Positions 57,137-64,000 of a DNA stretch of 64,000 bases are shown piece after piece (position 1 is the stretch's first letter; every line of letters starts with the position of its first letter). Source of the stretch: Hyphomicrobiales bacterium (GTDB lineage Bacteria; Pseudomonadota; Alphaproteobacteria; Rhizobiales; Beijerinckiaceae); assembly GCA_947454055.1 (NCBI GenBank), contig CANGIS010000006.1:1-64000 (forward strand). The letters run 5' to 3'. The notes beneath the pieces were generated by a model. It worked only from the letters and a program-made list of their open reading frames with translations, ran no database searches and was not told the origin of the DNA. The translations under genes and the position numbers were made by a program.

Positions 57137-57729
57137 TCGGACGGTGGGTCGTTTCCCATCACCGACTGCATCGCTTTAAGATAATCCGACTGCACCGATT
57201 GTCCGGCTTTGATCCAAGTTTGGAACATTTCCATACCCTGCCCCGAAGGATCTATCGCCGGTGCTTTCGGCTTTTCAGGCGTTAGCCCCATCATCGCGGC
57301 CATCATGCCACCGATCGCGGCACCCATATCTTGGGCTGGTCCATTATCCGCAACACTCTCGCCCATTTTGAGCTTGTCCATGGCATCGGCCATGGCGGTT
57401 GCCAAAGCGGGCATCATATCTTCCAAGACGGATTTATTGACGCCCGACATCATTTCAGCCTGACGCACAATCGCGTCTTTGGCCTCTCCCGTCTCAAACA
57501 TCGCCTGAAACGGATTGGAACCGCTCTGGCCAAAAGAAGGCATCGACGGAAATTCAAAAGTGGGTTTTCCAAAGGGTGGCATCGAGGGAAAGGCACTTGC
57601 AAAAGCCGCGGGCATCAAGGCCTCGATCCCCTTGCGCAGCATCATGTCATCAAGCCCGAACCGCTTGCCAACCGTCCGCATGGCCTCGCTGCCTTCGACG
57701 ATTTTCAACCATTCCTGATAGGTCATCAT
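57133..57729 (-). CDS. DUF937 family protein
   Basis: A 198-residue Met- and Pro-rich protein. MRTVGKRFGLDDMMLRKGIEALMPAAF near the start, with DAIVRQAEMMSGVNKSVLED and MMPALATAMADAMDKL, matches the helical repeats of DUF937 proteins, which are of unknown function. The middle has a repeated FPSMPPFG/FPSMPSFG motif. GGGGAG precedes the ATG at 57729; an upstream in-frame start overlaps the MATE gene. It follows the MATE gene by 20 bases, so it may be cotranscribed with it. Confidence 0.7.
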   Translation of the reverse strand: MMTYQEWLKIVEGSEAMRTVGKRFGLDDMMLRKGIEALMPAAFASAFPSMPPFGKPTFEFPSMPSFGQSGSNPFQAMFETGEAKDAIVRQAEMMSGVNKSVLEDMMPALATAMADAMDKLKMGESVADNGPAQDMGAAIGGMMAAMMGLTPEKPKAPAIDPSGQGMEMFQTWIKAGQSVQSDYLKAMQSVMGNDPPSD

Positions 57730-57749
57730 AACTGCGACACTCCCCTCTG

Positions 57750-59129
57750 TTAGCTCTGTTGCGTATTCCACCGCCGCTCAATCACGGCAACAAGGCGAAA
57801 GGCTGCATATACGCCACCGATACCAAACAACAATGCGCCAATCCCCTGCCCGATCAAAGCACCCTTGACGCCACCCATCTGCACGCCGATGAGAGCAAAC
57901 GGGATGGTACCAATCGTCGACTTACCCCAGTTGAACGCGGTTGCAAGCGCGGGCGCGCCTAAATTGTTGAACGAAGCATTGGCAACAAACAGCGCGCCAT
58001 GGAATATCCAGGTTCCGGCAATCACAAGGCAGAAAAACGACACAAGATCCGCCGTGCCGTCCTTGGCATGGAAAAGATAAGAAATGCCGTTGCGCGCGAG
58101 CGCCAAAATAACCCATGCCAGAACGACCGCCGCAGCCGTCACAACCAGACTATCGGTCAGCGTCCGCCTGACACGTGTAATATTCCGCGCGCCAAGATTT
58201 TGGCCAATAATCGGCCCAACAGCCCCCGAAAGCGCAAACACGAAACCGAACGCCACCGGCACCAGCCGGGTGATAATGGCATTGGCCGCTATCGCCTCAT
58301 CGCCATAAGGAGCAAGCACCGCCGTCATAAAAGCGCCCGCAACGGGGGCTGCCAGATTGGTCAGCACCGCAGGAAACGCAATGCCGAACAAAGGCTTGAA
58401 ATCTTCAATCACCTCCAAAGGCTTAGGCATCTTGACAAGATCATGCACTTTGATTGCGCCAATATATCCCATCGTGCAAAACACGATGCGTGAGACAATC
58501 GTCGCGACAGCCGCACCATTGGTGCCGAGCCCTAAACCAAAGATCAAAATCGGATCAATAAAGACGGAGGCAATACCGCCCGAAAGCGTCACCCACATTG
58601 AACGCTTCGCATCACCTACCGAGCGTAAAGCACCCGATAGCGACATGCCCAATCCCAACAAAATATTGGATGGCATGGAGATTAACAAGAATTGATAGGC
58701 AACGTCATGGGTAACGCCCGTAGCCCCCATCACCGTCAGCATCGGATGCAGAATCGACATCATGAAAGCGGCCACAATCGCCGACACAATCATGGAGGTT
58801 ACCGATGCGGTACCCGCTAACCGCCGCGCCAACTCCCGTTCGCCTGCGCCCAAAGCGCGAGACACCAGCGCCGACAGGCCAATCATCAGGCCCACATTGG
58901 TGGAGGTGGAGAAAAACATCACTGCCGTCGCATAGCCGACGCCTGCGGTGAAATTGACGTTCCCGAGCCAGGAAATATAGAGCAGGGACAACAGATCGAC
59001 CGCGAAAATCGCGATCAGGCCGATGGCACCCGATGCCGACATCACCACCACATGGCGCATGATCGAGCCCGTGGTGAATTTTCCAACCACCGCTTGTGCG
59101 GGAGCTGGCTTTTCGGCGGGATCGGTCAT
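57750..59129 (-). CDS. MATE family efflux transporter
   Basis: The 459-residue protein has twelve membrane helices in two MatE repeats (for example DLLSLLYISWLGNVNFTAGV, MIGLSALVSRALGAGERELA, NAIITRLVPVAFGFVFALSG and GPIIGQNLGARN). MATE transporters expel drugs or metabolites in exchange for Na+ or H+. The ATG at 59129 gives the usual length; an upstream in-frame start would add 11 residues. It leads the DUF937 gene. Confidence 0.92.
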   Translation of the reverse strand: MTDPAEKPAPAQAVVGKFTTGSIMRHVVVMSASGAIGLIAIFAVDLLSLLYISWLGNVNFTAGVGYATAVMFFSTSTNVGLMIGLSALVSRALGAGERELARRLAGTASVTSMIVSAIVAAFMMSILHPMLTVMGATGVTHDVAYQFLLISMPSNILLGLGMSLSGALRSVGDAKRSMWVTLSGGIASVFIDPILIFGLGLGTNGAAVATIVSRIVFCTMGYIGAIKVHDLVKMPKPLEVIEDFKPLFGIAFPAVLTNLAAPVAGAFMTAVLAPYGDEAIAANAIITRLVPVAFGFVFALSGAVGPIIGQNLGARNITRVRRTLTDSLVVTAAAVVLAWVILALARNGISYLFHAKDGTADLVSFFCLVIAGTWIFHGALFVANASFNNLGAPALATAFNWGKSTIGTIPFALIGVQMGGVKGALIGQGIGALLFGIGGVYAAFRLVAVIERRWNTQQS

Positions 59130-59201
59130 GGGGCAACTTTCGCGTGATTCTGTTCGACGCACTCTATCCCTACCGCAGCCATCGGCGAAGGAAAAAGCGG
59201 A

Positions 59202-59813
59202 TCAGACCCGAACGCCTTTCGCAGCCAGCGCCGACACCAAACCAGCTCTGCCCGAAAACACATGCCCCGATAGCCCCGCCTGCTCGGCACCTTTAATATT
59301 TTCCACCCGATCATCGGTAAAAAAAGCCGTTTGGGGCAAAACGCCAATGGCCTCGCAACAGGCAATAAAACAGGCCGGATCGGGCTTGGCCAATCCGAAG
59401 GAAGCGGAAACAAACAATTTGTCGCCGAAAAGCGGCACAATCTGGGGAAACAGTTCGCCGATGGTCTCGGCCACCAGATGGTCATTATTGGTTAGCAACG
59501 CCACCGGCATCTGGGCTTTGAGCGCGCCGACCAGCGCCAGCATATCGGGAAACACGGGCATCGCGGCCTTCCGCGCCGCCACCCATTCCGCCCGCGAGAG
59601 CGGATAACCCAACAACCGGCCAAATTCGGCAAGGTATTCTGAGGCTGAAAATTCACCGCGATCGGAACGGTCCAGAAAATCCGTTTCCCAGACCGCTCGG
59701 CGCACAAAATCGGCTGAGCGTCCCGAAACCCCGGCCAAATGCGCAATGCGTGTGTCGACGTTATAGTCACACAACACGTCGTCCATATCAAAAATCACGC
59801 ATTCCATGCCCAT
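59202..59813 (-). CDS. HAD-superfamily hydrolase (subfamily IA)
   Basis: The 203-residue protein has HAD motif I IFDMDDVLCDYN (nucleophile Asp and Asp+2), motif II LLTNN, the Lys of motif III in FGLAKPDPACF, and motif IV FFTDDRVENIKGAEQAG. The cap is the short four-helix type of group IA/YihX-like phosphatases. The substrate is unknown. The start is the ATG at 59813, preceded by AGGA; the ATG two codons later is possible. It is divergent from ispH. Confidence 0.87.
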   Translation of the reverse strand: MGMECVIFDMDDVLCDYNVDTRIAHLAGVSGRSADFVRRAVWETDFLDRSDRGEFSASEYLAEFGRLLGYPLSRAEWVAARKAAMPVFPDMLALVGALKAQMPVALLTNNDHLVAETIGELFPQIVPLFGDKLFVSASFGLAKPDPACFIACCEAIGVLPQTAFFTDDRVENIKGAEQAGLSGHVFSGRAGLVSALAAKGVRV

Positions 59814-59887
59814 TTGACTGTTATTTCCTGAATTCGGAGAACCGCATCGCTTGACCTCTTGTCGCGCCGCAGACACAAACAGGCAAG

Positions 59888-60880
59888 ATGCAGAACGAAC
59901 AATCACCCATGCCCGATCGCGCCAAACCTCCGTTGACGATCCTGCTCTGTGCCCCGCGCGGCTTTTGCGCGGGCGTTGTGCGGGCAATTGACGTGGTGGA
60001 GACCGCGCTCAAAACCTATGGCGCGCCCGTCTATGTCCGCCACGAGATCGTGCATAACCGATTTGTCGTCGATGATTTGAAGCGCAAGGGCGCGATCTTC
60101 GTCGAAGAACTCGACCAGATCCCCGACACCACCGCCCCCGTGATCTTCTCCGCCCATGGCGTGCCCAAATCAGTGCCCGAGGCTGCTTCTAAGCGTAATT
60201 TTCTGGCGATTGATGCCACCTGCCCGCTGGTCACCAAAGTGCACCGCGAGGCGGAAATCCATTTCAAACGCGGCCGCACCATTTTGCTTGTCGGCCATTC
60301 CGGCCATCCGGAAGTCGTCGGTACCATGGGCCAATTGCCCGACGGTGCCGTCTGCCTTGTCGAGACGTTGGCCGATGTCGCTCTGCTTGACGGCGTGGAC
60401 AAAGACAACCTCGCTTATGTCACGCAAACGACGCTGTCGGTCGATGACACGCACGAAATCGTCGAGGCGCTGAAGGCGAAATTCCCCGCGATTGTCGGCC
60501 CGCACAAAGAAGACATCTGCTACGCCACCACGAACCGGCAGGAAGCGGTCAAGAAAGTGGCGAGCCGCTGCGATGCGGTATTCGTCGTGGGCTCGTTCAA
60601 CTCCTCCAATTCCCAGCGCCTGCGTGAAGTCGCCGAGCGCGAAGGCACGCCGATTGCGCGGCTGATCAACCGCTCCGCCGATATTGACTGGTCGGAACTT
60701 GGCAACCTCCGCACCATCGGCATCACAGCCGGCGCGTCCGCCCCCGATATTCTGGTTGAAGAAATCATCGACGCCTTCTCGGCGCGCTATGCCACCACGG
60801 TCGAAACCGTCACAACGGCCGATGAGAGCGTCTTTTTCCCGTTACCGCGCGAATTGCGCGAAAAACCGTCGGAGCACTAA
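59888..60880 (+). CDS. ispH: 4-hydroxy-3-methylbut-2-enyl diphosphate reductase
   Basis: IspH (LytB) makes IPP and DMAPP in the last step of the MEP isoprenoid pathway, using a 4Fe-4S cluster. The 330 residues carry the three ligand cysteines in [17 protein letters not shown] (C27), [11 protein letters not shown] and [11 protein letters not shown], and the substrate motif [10 protein letters not shown] downstream ATG at 59909 is possible. First gene of ispH-thrB-rnhA, a conserved alphaproteobacterial order. Confidence 0.96.
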   Translation: MQNEQSPMPDRAKPPLTILLCAPRGFCAGVVRAIDVVETALKTYGAPVYVRHEIVHNRFVVDDLKRKGAIFVEELDQIPDTTAPVIFSAHGVPKSVPEAASKRNFLAIDATCPLVTKVHREAEIHFKRGRTILLVGHSGHPEVVGTMGQLPDGAVCLVETLADVALLDGVDKDNLAYVTQTTLSVDDTHEIVEALKAKFPAIVGPHKEDICYATTNRQEAVKKVASRCDAVFVVGSFNSSNSQRLREVAEREGTPIARLINRSADIDWSELGNLRTIGITAGASAPDILVEEIIDAFSARYATTVETVTTADESVFFPLPRELREKPSEH

Positions 60881-60881
60881 A

Positions 60882-61847
60882 TTGGCCGTTTACACCGAGG
60901 TACCGGATGAAGAGCTTGCCCGTTTCATTGCAGGCTATGACATTGGCGGCGTTTTGGCGCTCAAAGGCATTGCGGAGGGGGTGGAGAATTCCAATTTCCT
61001 GCTCCACACCGTTGCGGGCTATTTTATCCTGACGCTATACGAGAAGCGCGTGAAGGCGGAAGATCTGCCCTTCTTTATCGATTTGATGGAACATCTCGCC
61101 GAGCGCGGCATCACCTGCCCGCAGCCGGTGCGCAACCGCAAGGGCGAGGCGCTCGGTACGCTGGCGGGTAGACCCGCCGCCATTGTCACTTTTCTGGAAG
61201 GCGTGGGCGTGCAAAGCGCCACCGTGCAGCATTGTGCGGCGGTGGGTGGTGCGCTCGCCAAACTTCATCTCGCGGGCGCCGATTTCAAAGGAACGCGCGT
61301 CAACGCGCTCACCGTCCATGGCTGGCGACCGCTGTATGAAGCCGCGCGCGAACGGGCCGACACCGTTACACCGGGCTTGGAATCAGCCACCCGCGCGGCG
61401 CTTGAAGAACTGGAGCAGAACTGGCCCGAACAGCTTCCGAGCGGCGTCATCCATGCCGATCTCTTTCCCGACAATGTGTTCTTCCTGAAGGGCGAGCTTT
61501 CGGGCCTAATCGACTTCTATTTTGCCTGCACCGATTATTTCGCCTATGATCTGGCGATTGGCCTGAATGCGTGGTGTTTCGAGAAAGACGGTTCCTTCAA
61601 CCTCACCAAAGGCCGCGCGATGATCGCGGGCTATCGCGCCATCAGGCCGTTGAGCGCTGAGGAAATCGATGCGCTGCCGGTGCTGTGTCGCGGGGCGGCC
61701 TTGCGCTTCATGCTGACGCGGCTGGTGGATTGGCTCAATGTGCCCCCTGGCGCCTTGGTTAGGCCGAAAGACCCGCTCGAATATTATAAAAAGCTCCGCT
61801 TCTTCCAGTCCTCGCAAAAAGCCAGCGATTACGGCTACGAGGCATGA
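60882..61847 (+). CDS. thrB: Homoserine kinase (ThrB type II)
   Basis: ThrB phosphorylates homoserine, giving the substrate for ThrC (37.1 kb). The 321 residues belong to the choline/aminoglycoside-kinase-like type II family: [19 protein letters not shown], the catalytic loop [18 protein letters not shown] and [18 protein letters not shown]. The start is TTG at 60882, with GGAG seven bases upstream, and gives [15 protein letters not shown], the conserved beginning. One base separates it from ispH, and the stop overlaps rnhA. Confidence 0.95.
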   Translation: MAVYTEVPDEELARFIAGYDIGGVLALKGIAEGVENSNFLLHTVAGYFILTLYEKRVKAEDLPFFIDLMEHLAERGITCPQPVRNRKGEALGTLAGRPAAIVTFLEGVGVQSATVQHCAAVGGALAKLHLAGADFKGTRVNALTVHGWRPLYEAARERADTVTPGLESATRAALEELEQNWPEQLPSGVIHADLFPDNVFFLKGELSGLIDFYFACTDYFAYDLAIGLNAWCFEKDGSFNLTKGRAMIAGYRAIRPLSAEEIDALPVLCRGAALRFMLTRLVDWLNVPPGALVRPKDPLEYYKKLRFFQSSQKASDYGYEA

Positions 61848-62305
61848 GCGAAACGCCCTCTTCCAACCGCGTGACCTTGTTCACGGACGGTGCATGCTCC
61901 GGCAATCCGGGTCCGGGCGGCTGGGGCGTCTTGATGCTCTATGGCGAAGCGCGCAAAACACTGTGCGGCGGCGAAGAGCTCACCACCAATAACCGCATGG
62001 AATTGATGGCCGCGATCATGGGGCTTGAGAGTTTAAAGCGCCCTTGCGCGGTCGATCTGTGGACCGACAGCCAATATGTCAAACAAGGCATCTCGCAATG
62101 GTTGCAGGGCTGGAAGCGCAATGGCTGGAAAACGGCTGATAAAAAGCCGGTCAAAAATGTCGATCTCTGGCAACGCCTCGACGAAGCCGTCCAACGCCAT
62201 GACGTGACCTTCCACTGGGTCAAAGGCCACGCCGGACATCTGGAAAACGAAGAAGTCGACGGCCTGGCACGGCTGGGCATGGAGCCGTTTAAGAAGGCGC
62301 AATAA
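61844..62305 (+). CDS. rnhA: Ribonuclease HI
   Basis: RNase HI cleaves the RNA strand of RNA-DNA hybrids. The 153 residues show the catalytic acids D15 in [18 protein letters not shown]53 in [11 protein letters not shown]75 in [11 protein letters not shown] and the last Asp in [11 protein letters not shown], plus HWVKGHAGH. The ATGA overlap with thrB implies coupling. A repeat cluster follows the stop. Confidence 0.97.
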   Translation: MSETPSSNRVTLFTDGACSGNPGPGGWGVLMLYGEARKTLCGGEELTTNNRMELMAAIMGLESLKRPCAVDLWTDSQYVKQGISQWLQGWKRNGWKTADKKPVKNVDLWQRLDEAVQRHDVTFHWVKGHAGHLENEEVDGLARLGMEPFKKAQ

Positions 62306-62311
62306 CATCTC

Positions 62312-62474
62312 CGTCATTGCGAGGTCAGGACGAGTTCGAGAGGTAAAATCTCACCGTCATTGCGAGCATTAGCGAAGCAAGCCAGTTAATGGCCGTTATT
62401 TAAAAACGGCAGTAAGGTTGCGTTCTCATTCGCTACGATCAGCTGGGTTGCTTCGCTCATCGCTCGCAATGACG
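62312..62474. repeat. REP-like repeat cluster, locus C
   Basis: Copies at 62312 (CGTCATTGCGAGG, partial), 62355-62387 (CGTCATTGCGAGCATTAGCG, ends GCCAGTT) and inverted 62440-62474 (CAGCTGGGTTGCTTCGCTC, ends AATGACG) fill the gap between rnhA and the small membrane protein gene. Confidence 0.88.
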
Positions 62475-62484
62475 AAAAATTGGA

Positions 62485-62865
62485 TCACCGCGCCGCGATG
62501 TTCAACGTCACGCGTGCCAGATTGTTCACATCCTCGTTATCGGCCAGCTCCCAGCCATTCACCAGCATCCGCGTCATGTATTGCCTGTTGTATAAAAACG
62601 ACATGATGACCTGGAACAGTCCGAACGTGAACAGCGAGATGATCAAATGCAGCATGCCGATGCCGATTTCGCCGCGGAAAATCGGCACGAACCATCCGAA
62701 GAAATAATACGTCCAGCTCCAGCCAAAATAACCATATTTAATCAGCCCCGAAGCCCGATGCTTGATCAGAACCTTGCGTTGAATGCCAACGACAGCAACT
62801 CCGATGATTGGAGGCAGAAAAATGACGAGCAAGACGAGGCCGTGCCAAATCGAAAAATCGTCCAT
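62485..62865 (-). CDS. Small integral membrane protein (HrgC/DUF2628-like)
   Basis: The 126-residue protein has about three membrane segments (8-26, 48-68 and 70-90) and the motif YGYFGWSWTYYFFGWFVPIF followed by YNRQYMTRMLVNGW, which recalls the HrgC/DUF2628 type of small membrane proteins of unknown role. The C-terminus (ADNEDVNNLARVTLNIAAR) is polar. It is AT-richer than its neighbours and lies alone between repeat clusters C and D. Confidence 0.7.
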   Translation of the reverse strand: MDDFSIWHGLVLLVIFLPPIIGVAVVGIQRKVLIKHRASGLIKYGYFGWSWTYYFFGWFVPIFRGEIGIGMLHLIISLFTFGLFQVIMSFLYNRQYMTRMLVNGWELADNEDVNNLARVTLNIAAR

Positions 62866-63232
62866 TGCTTGCGCTCCAAACCCTTAAGGCCATTGACCGA
62901 CGCCCAAATCCGACAGGACTGTGCCGTAGCTTTCTAAAAAGTAAAACCTTTTTCGTCATTGCGAACAGTGAGGAGTGTTTTGCAAAGCAAACAAAAAGGT
63001 CCGGTGGACCTTTTTGAACGACGAACGAAGCAACCCAGCTGGTGATGAACGATAGGGCGCCGTGGCGCCATCGCGCCCTCTAAGCGTTCCTCTAGCTGGT
63101 TTGCTCCGCTCCCGCTCGCAATGACGGCGGGAAACACCATCGCTTCACCCAACCTCACCAAAATGTCACCAAACGGCCATGGTCTGACGCGACACTCGTG
63201 CTTATATGAGGGGCACAAGGGAGACCCACGCC
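62866..63232. other. Intergenic region with repeat cluster D
   Basis: This 367-base gap between divergent genes holds repeat locus D, a strong hairpin at 62993-63015 and, in its last 100 bases, the probable promoter and leader of the DUF2076 gene. No coding frame with family resemblance was seen. Confidence 0.6.
62954..63126. repeat. REP-like repeat cluster, locus D
   Basis: A plus-oriented start CGTCATTGCGAACAGTGAGG (62954) is interrupted by a perfect 10-bp hairpin (AAAAAGGTCC/GGACCTTTTT, 62993-63015), then resumes as ACGAAGCAACCCAGCTGG (about 63024). The inverted arm is 63094-63126 (AGCTGGTTTGCTCCGCTC, ends AATGACG). Confidence 0.8.
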
Positions 63233-63994
63233 ATGAACATCGAAGAAAAACAGCTTCTGACCTCGCTTTTCGAGCGCGTGCGTACAGCCGCGACTGCTCA
63301 GCGTGATCCAGAGGCCGAGGCCTTGATTGCGTCGGCCGTGCGCGAACAACCCTATTCTCCCTATCTGCTGGCCCAAGCCGTTTTGCTGCAAGAACAGGCG
63401 CTTAAAGCCGCCGATATGCGGCTCCACGAGCTCGAAAGCCGTATCGCCGCTCTCGAACAGGCCAAAGCCAACGAGCCTGCCCCCGGCTTTCTTGGCGGGA
63501 TCGGCGCTTCAATCTTCGGCGACAAAACGCCAAGCGGCGTTCCTTCCATAGGCACGCCACCGCCTGCGCAACCGGCGGCCAGCGTGTGGGGTCAGCCTCG
63601 GCAAGCGACCCAACCGCAATACGCACCCCAACCATCCTCTGCGCCGCAACCTGCTTATGCCCCGCAACCGATGGCGGGCGGCGGCTTCTTGCAAAGCGCC
63701 ATGACAACGGCCGCAGGCGTTGCCGGCGGGGCTCTGCTCTATCAAGGCATTTCCTCGCTGTTTCACACCGGCGGGGGCTATGGCATGGGCGGTGGCTACG
63801 GTATGGGCGGCGGCCAGGTGGTCAATGAAACAGTCTACGAGACGGTCAATAATTACGCTGCCCCCAATGAGGCGCCCGCCTCCACTTCAAATTGGGCAAC
63901 CGATACCAGCGTCCCTTCCGACCCAGGCTATCAGGATGCCTCCTATGACGACACCTCGTTTGACAGCGGCTCCGACGATAGCGGTTTTGCGTGA
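63233..63994 (+). CDS. DUF2076 family protein
   Basis: The 253-residue protein has a helical N-terminal domain (MNIEEKQLLTSLFERVRTA through YSPYLLAQAVLLQEQAL, then a coiled coil AADMRLHELESRIAALEQ) typical of DUF2076. A Pro/Gln/Ala-rich linker, a Gly-rich hydrophobic stretch (GGGYGMGGGYGMGGG) and an acidic Asp/Ser tail follow. Family members may be ligand-sensing or envelope proteins; function unknown. GGGAGACC precedes the ATG at 63233. The stop lies 6 bases from the window end. Confidence 0.88.
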   Translation: MNIEEKQLLTSLFERVRTAATAQRDPEAEALIASAVREQPYSPYLLAQAVLLQEQALKAADMRLHELESRIAALEQAKANEPAPGFLGGIGASIFGDKTPSGVPSIGTPPPAQPAASVWGQPRQATQPQYAPQPSSAPQPAYAPQPMAGGGFLQSAMTTAAGVAGGALLYQGISSLFHTGGGYGMGGGYGMGGGQVVNETVYETVNNYAAPNEAPASTSNWATDTSVPSDPGYQDASYDDTSFDSGSDDSGFA

Positions 63995-64000
63995 TCCAGC

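Noticed and set aside
62306-63232. Genomic island or toxin-antitoxin pair around the small membrane gene
   Set aside because: Only one unknown gene is present, with no integrase, tRNA boundary or partner gene; repeats alone do not prove an island.

Overview
The window is a gene-dense stretch of GC-rich chromosome from an alphaproteobacterium, most likely of the order Hyphomicrobiales (Rhizobiales). Evidence: the HemB has the Cys-poor metal site usual in this group; the porin is of the Rhizobiales type; the order coxB-coxA-ctaB-coxF-ctaG-coxC-DUF983-surf1-thrC-M16 is the rhizobial one; so are the runs slt/dapA-smpB, ispH-thrB-rnhA and rpoZ-rsh-pyrE-pdxJ-acpS-lepB-rnc-era-recO-parC. I cannot name the genus. 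No rRNA, tRNA, prophage, transposase, CRISPR array or toxin-antitoxin pair was seen.

Layout. 1-3.4 kb: the start of a MarR-type regulator, a DUF6163 membrane protein, hemB, a CAP-domain lipoprotein and the arginyl/leucyl-tRNA-protein transferase gene bpt. 3.4-13.6 kb: ten minus-strand genes from rpoZ to parC, joining transcription (omega), stringent response, pyrimidine, pyridoxal and lipid-carrier synthesis, protein export, RNA processing, ribosome assembly, repair and chromosome segregation. 14-16.4 kb: a NYN-domain protein, a family 5 uracil-DNA glycosylase and a GTP cyclohydrolase II with a decayed RibB-like half. 16.4-18.1 kb: an inverted repeat, an AT-rich leader and a strongly terminated porin. 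18-24.2 kb: alpha/beta hydrolase, lytic transglycosylase, dapA-smpB and a DEAD-box RNA helicase. 24.3-29 kb: the glycine cleavage operon gcvT-H-PA-PB behind a tandem glycine riboswitch. 29-30.3 kb: two envelope proteins. 30.5-40.4 kb: the aa3 cytochrome oxidase locus with heme O synthase, copper chaperone and Surf1, running into thrC, an M16 peptidase and a GNAT acetyltransferase. 40.6-48.8 kb: a GGDEF-EAL protein that looks catalytically dead, YqgE, a DsbD-N-like periplasmic protein, a 1-Cys peroxiredoxin, purD, xseA and DUF2093. 48.8-53.6 kb: a lipid A/Kdo cluster (DUF4170-DUF374-waaA-lpxK), ubiA and a secreted unknown. 53.7-57.1 kb: rsmE, gshA, a DMT transporter and a 58-residue membrane protein. 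57-64 kb: a DUF937 protein, MATE transporter, HAD hydrolase, ispH-thrB-rnhA, a small membrane protein bracketed by repeats, and a DUF2076 protein.

Most of the window is core metabolism and envelope biogenesis. I found no convincing undescribed multi-gene system. The signals most worth a second look are an inverted intergenic repeat family at four loci, the degenerate GGDEF-EAL receptor, a perfect 15-bp palindrome holding the lpxK stop codon, the AT-rich porin leader with repeated octamers, and several small or unknown envelope proteins.
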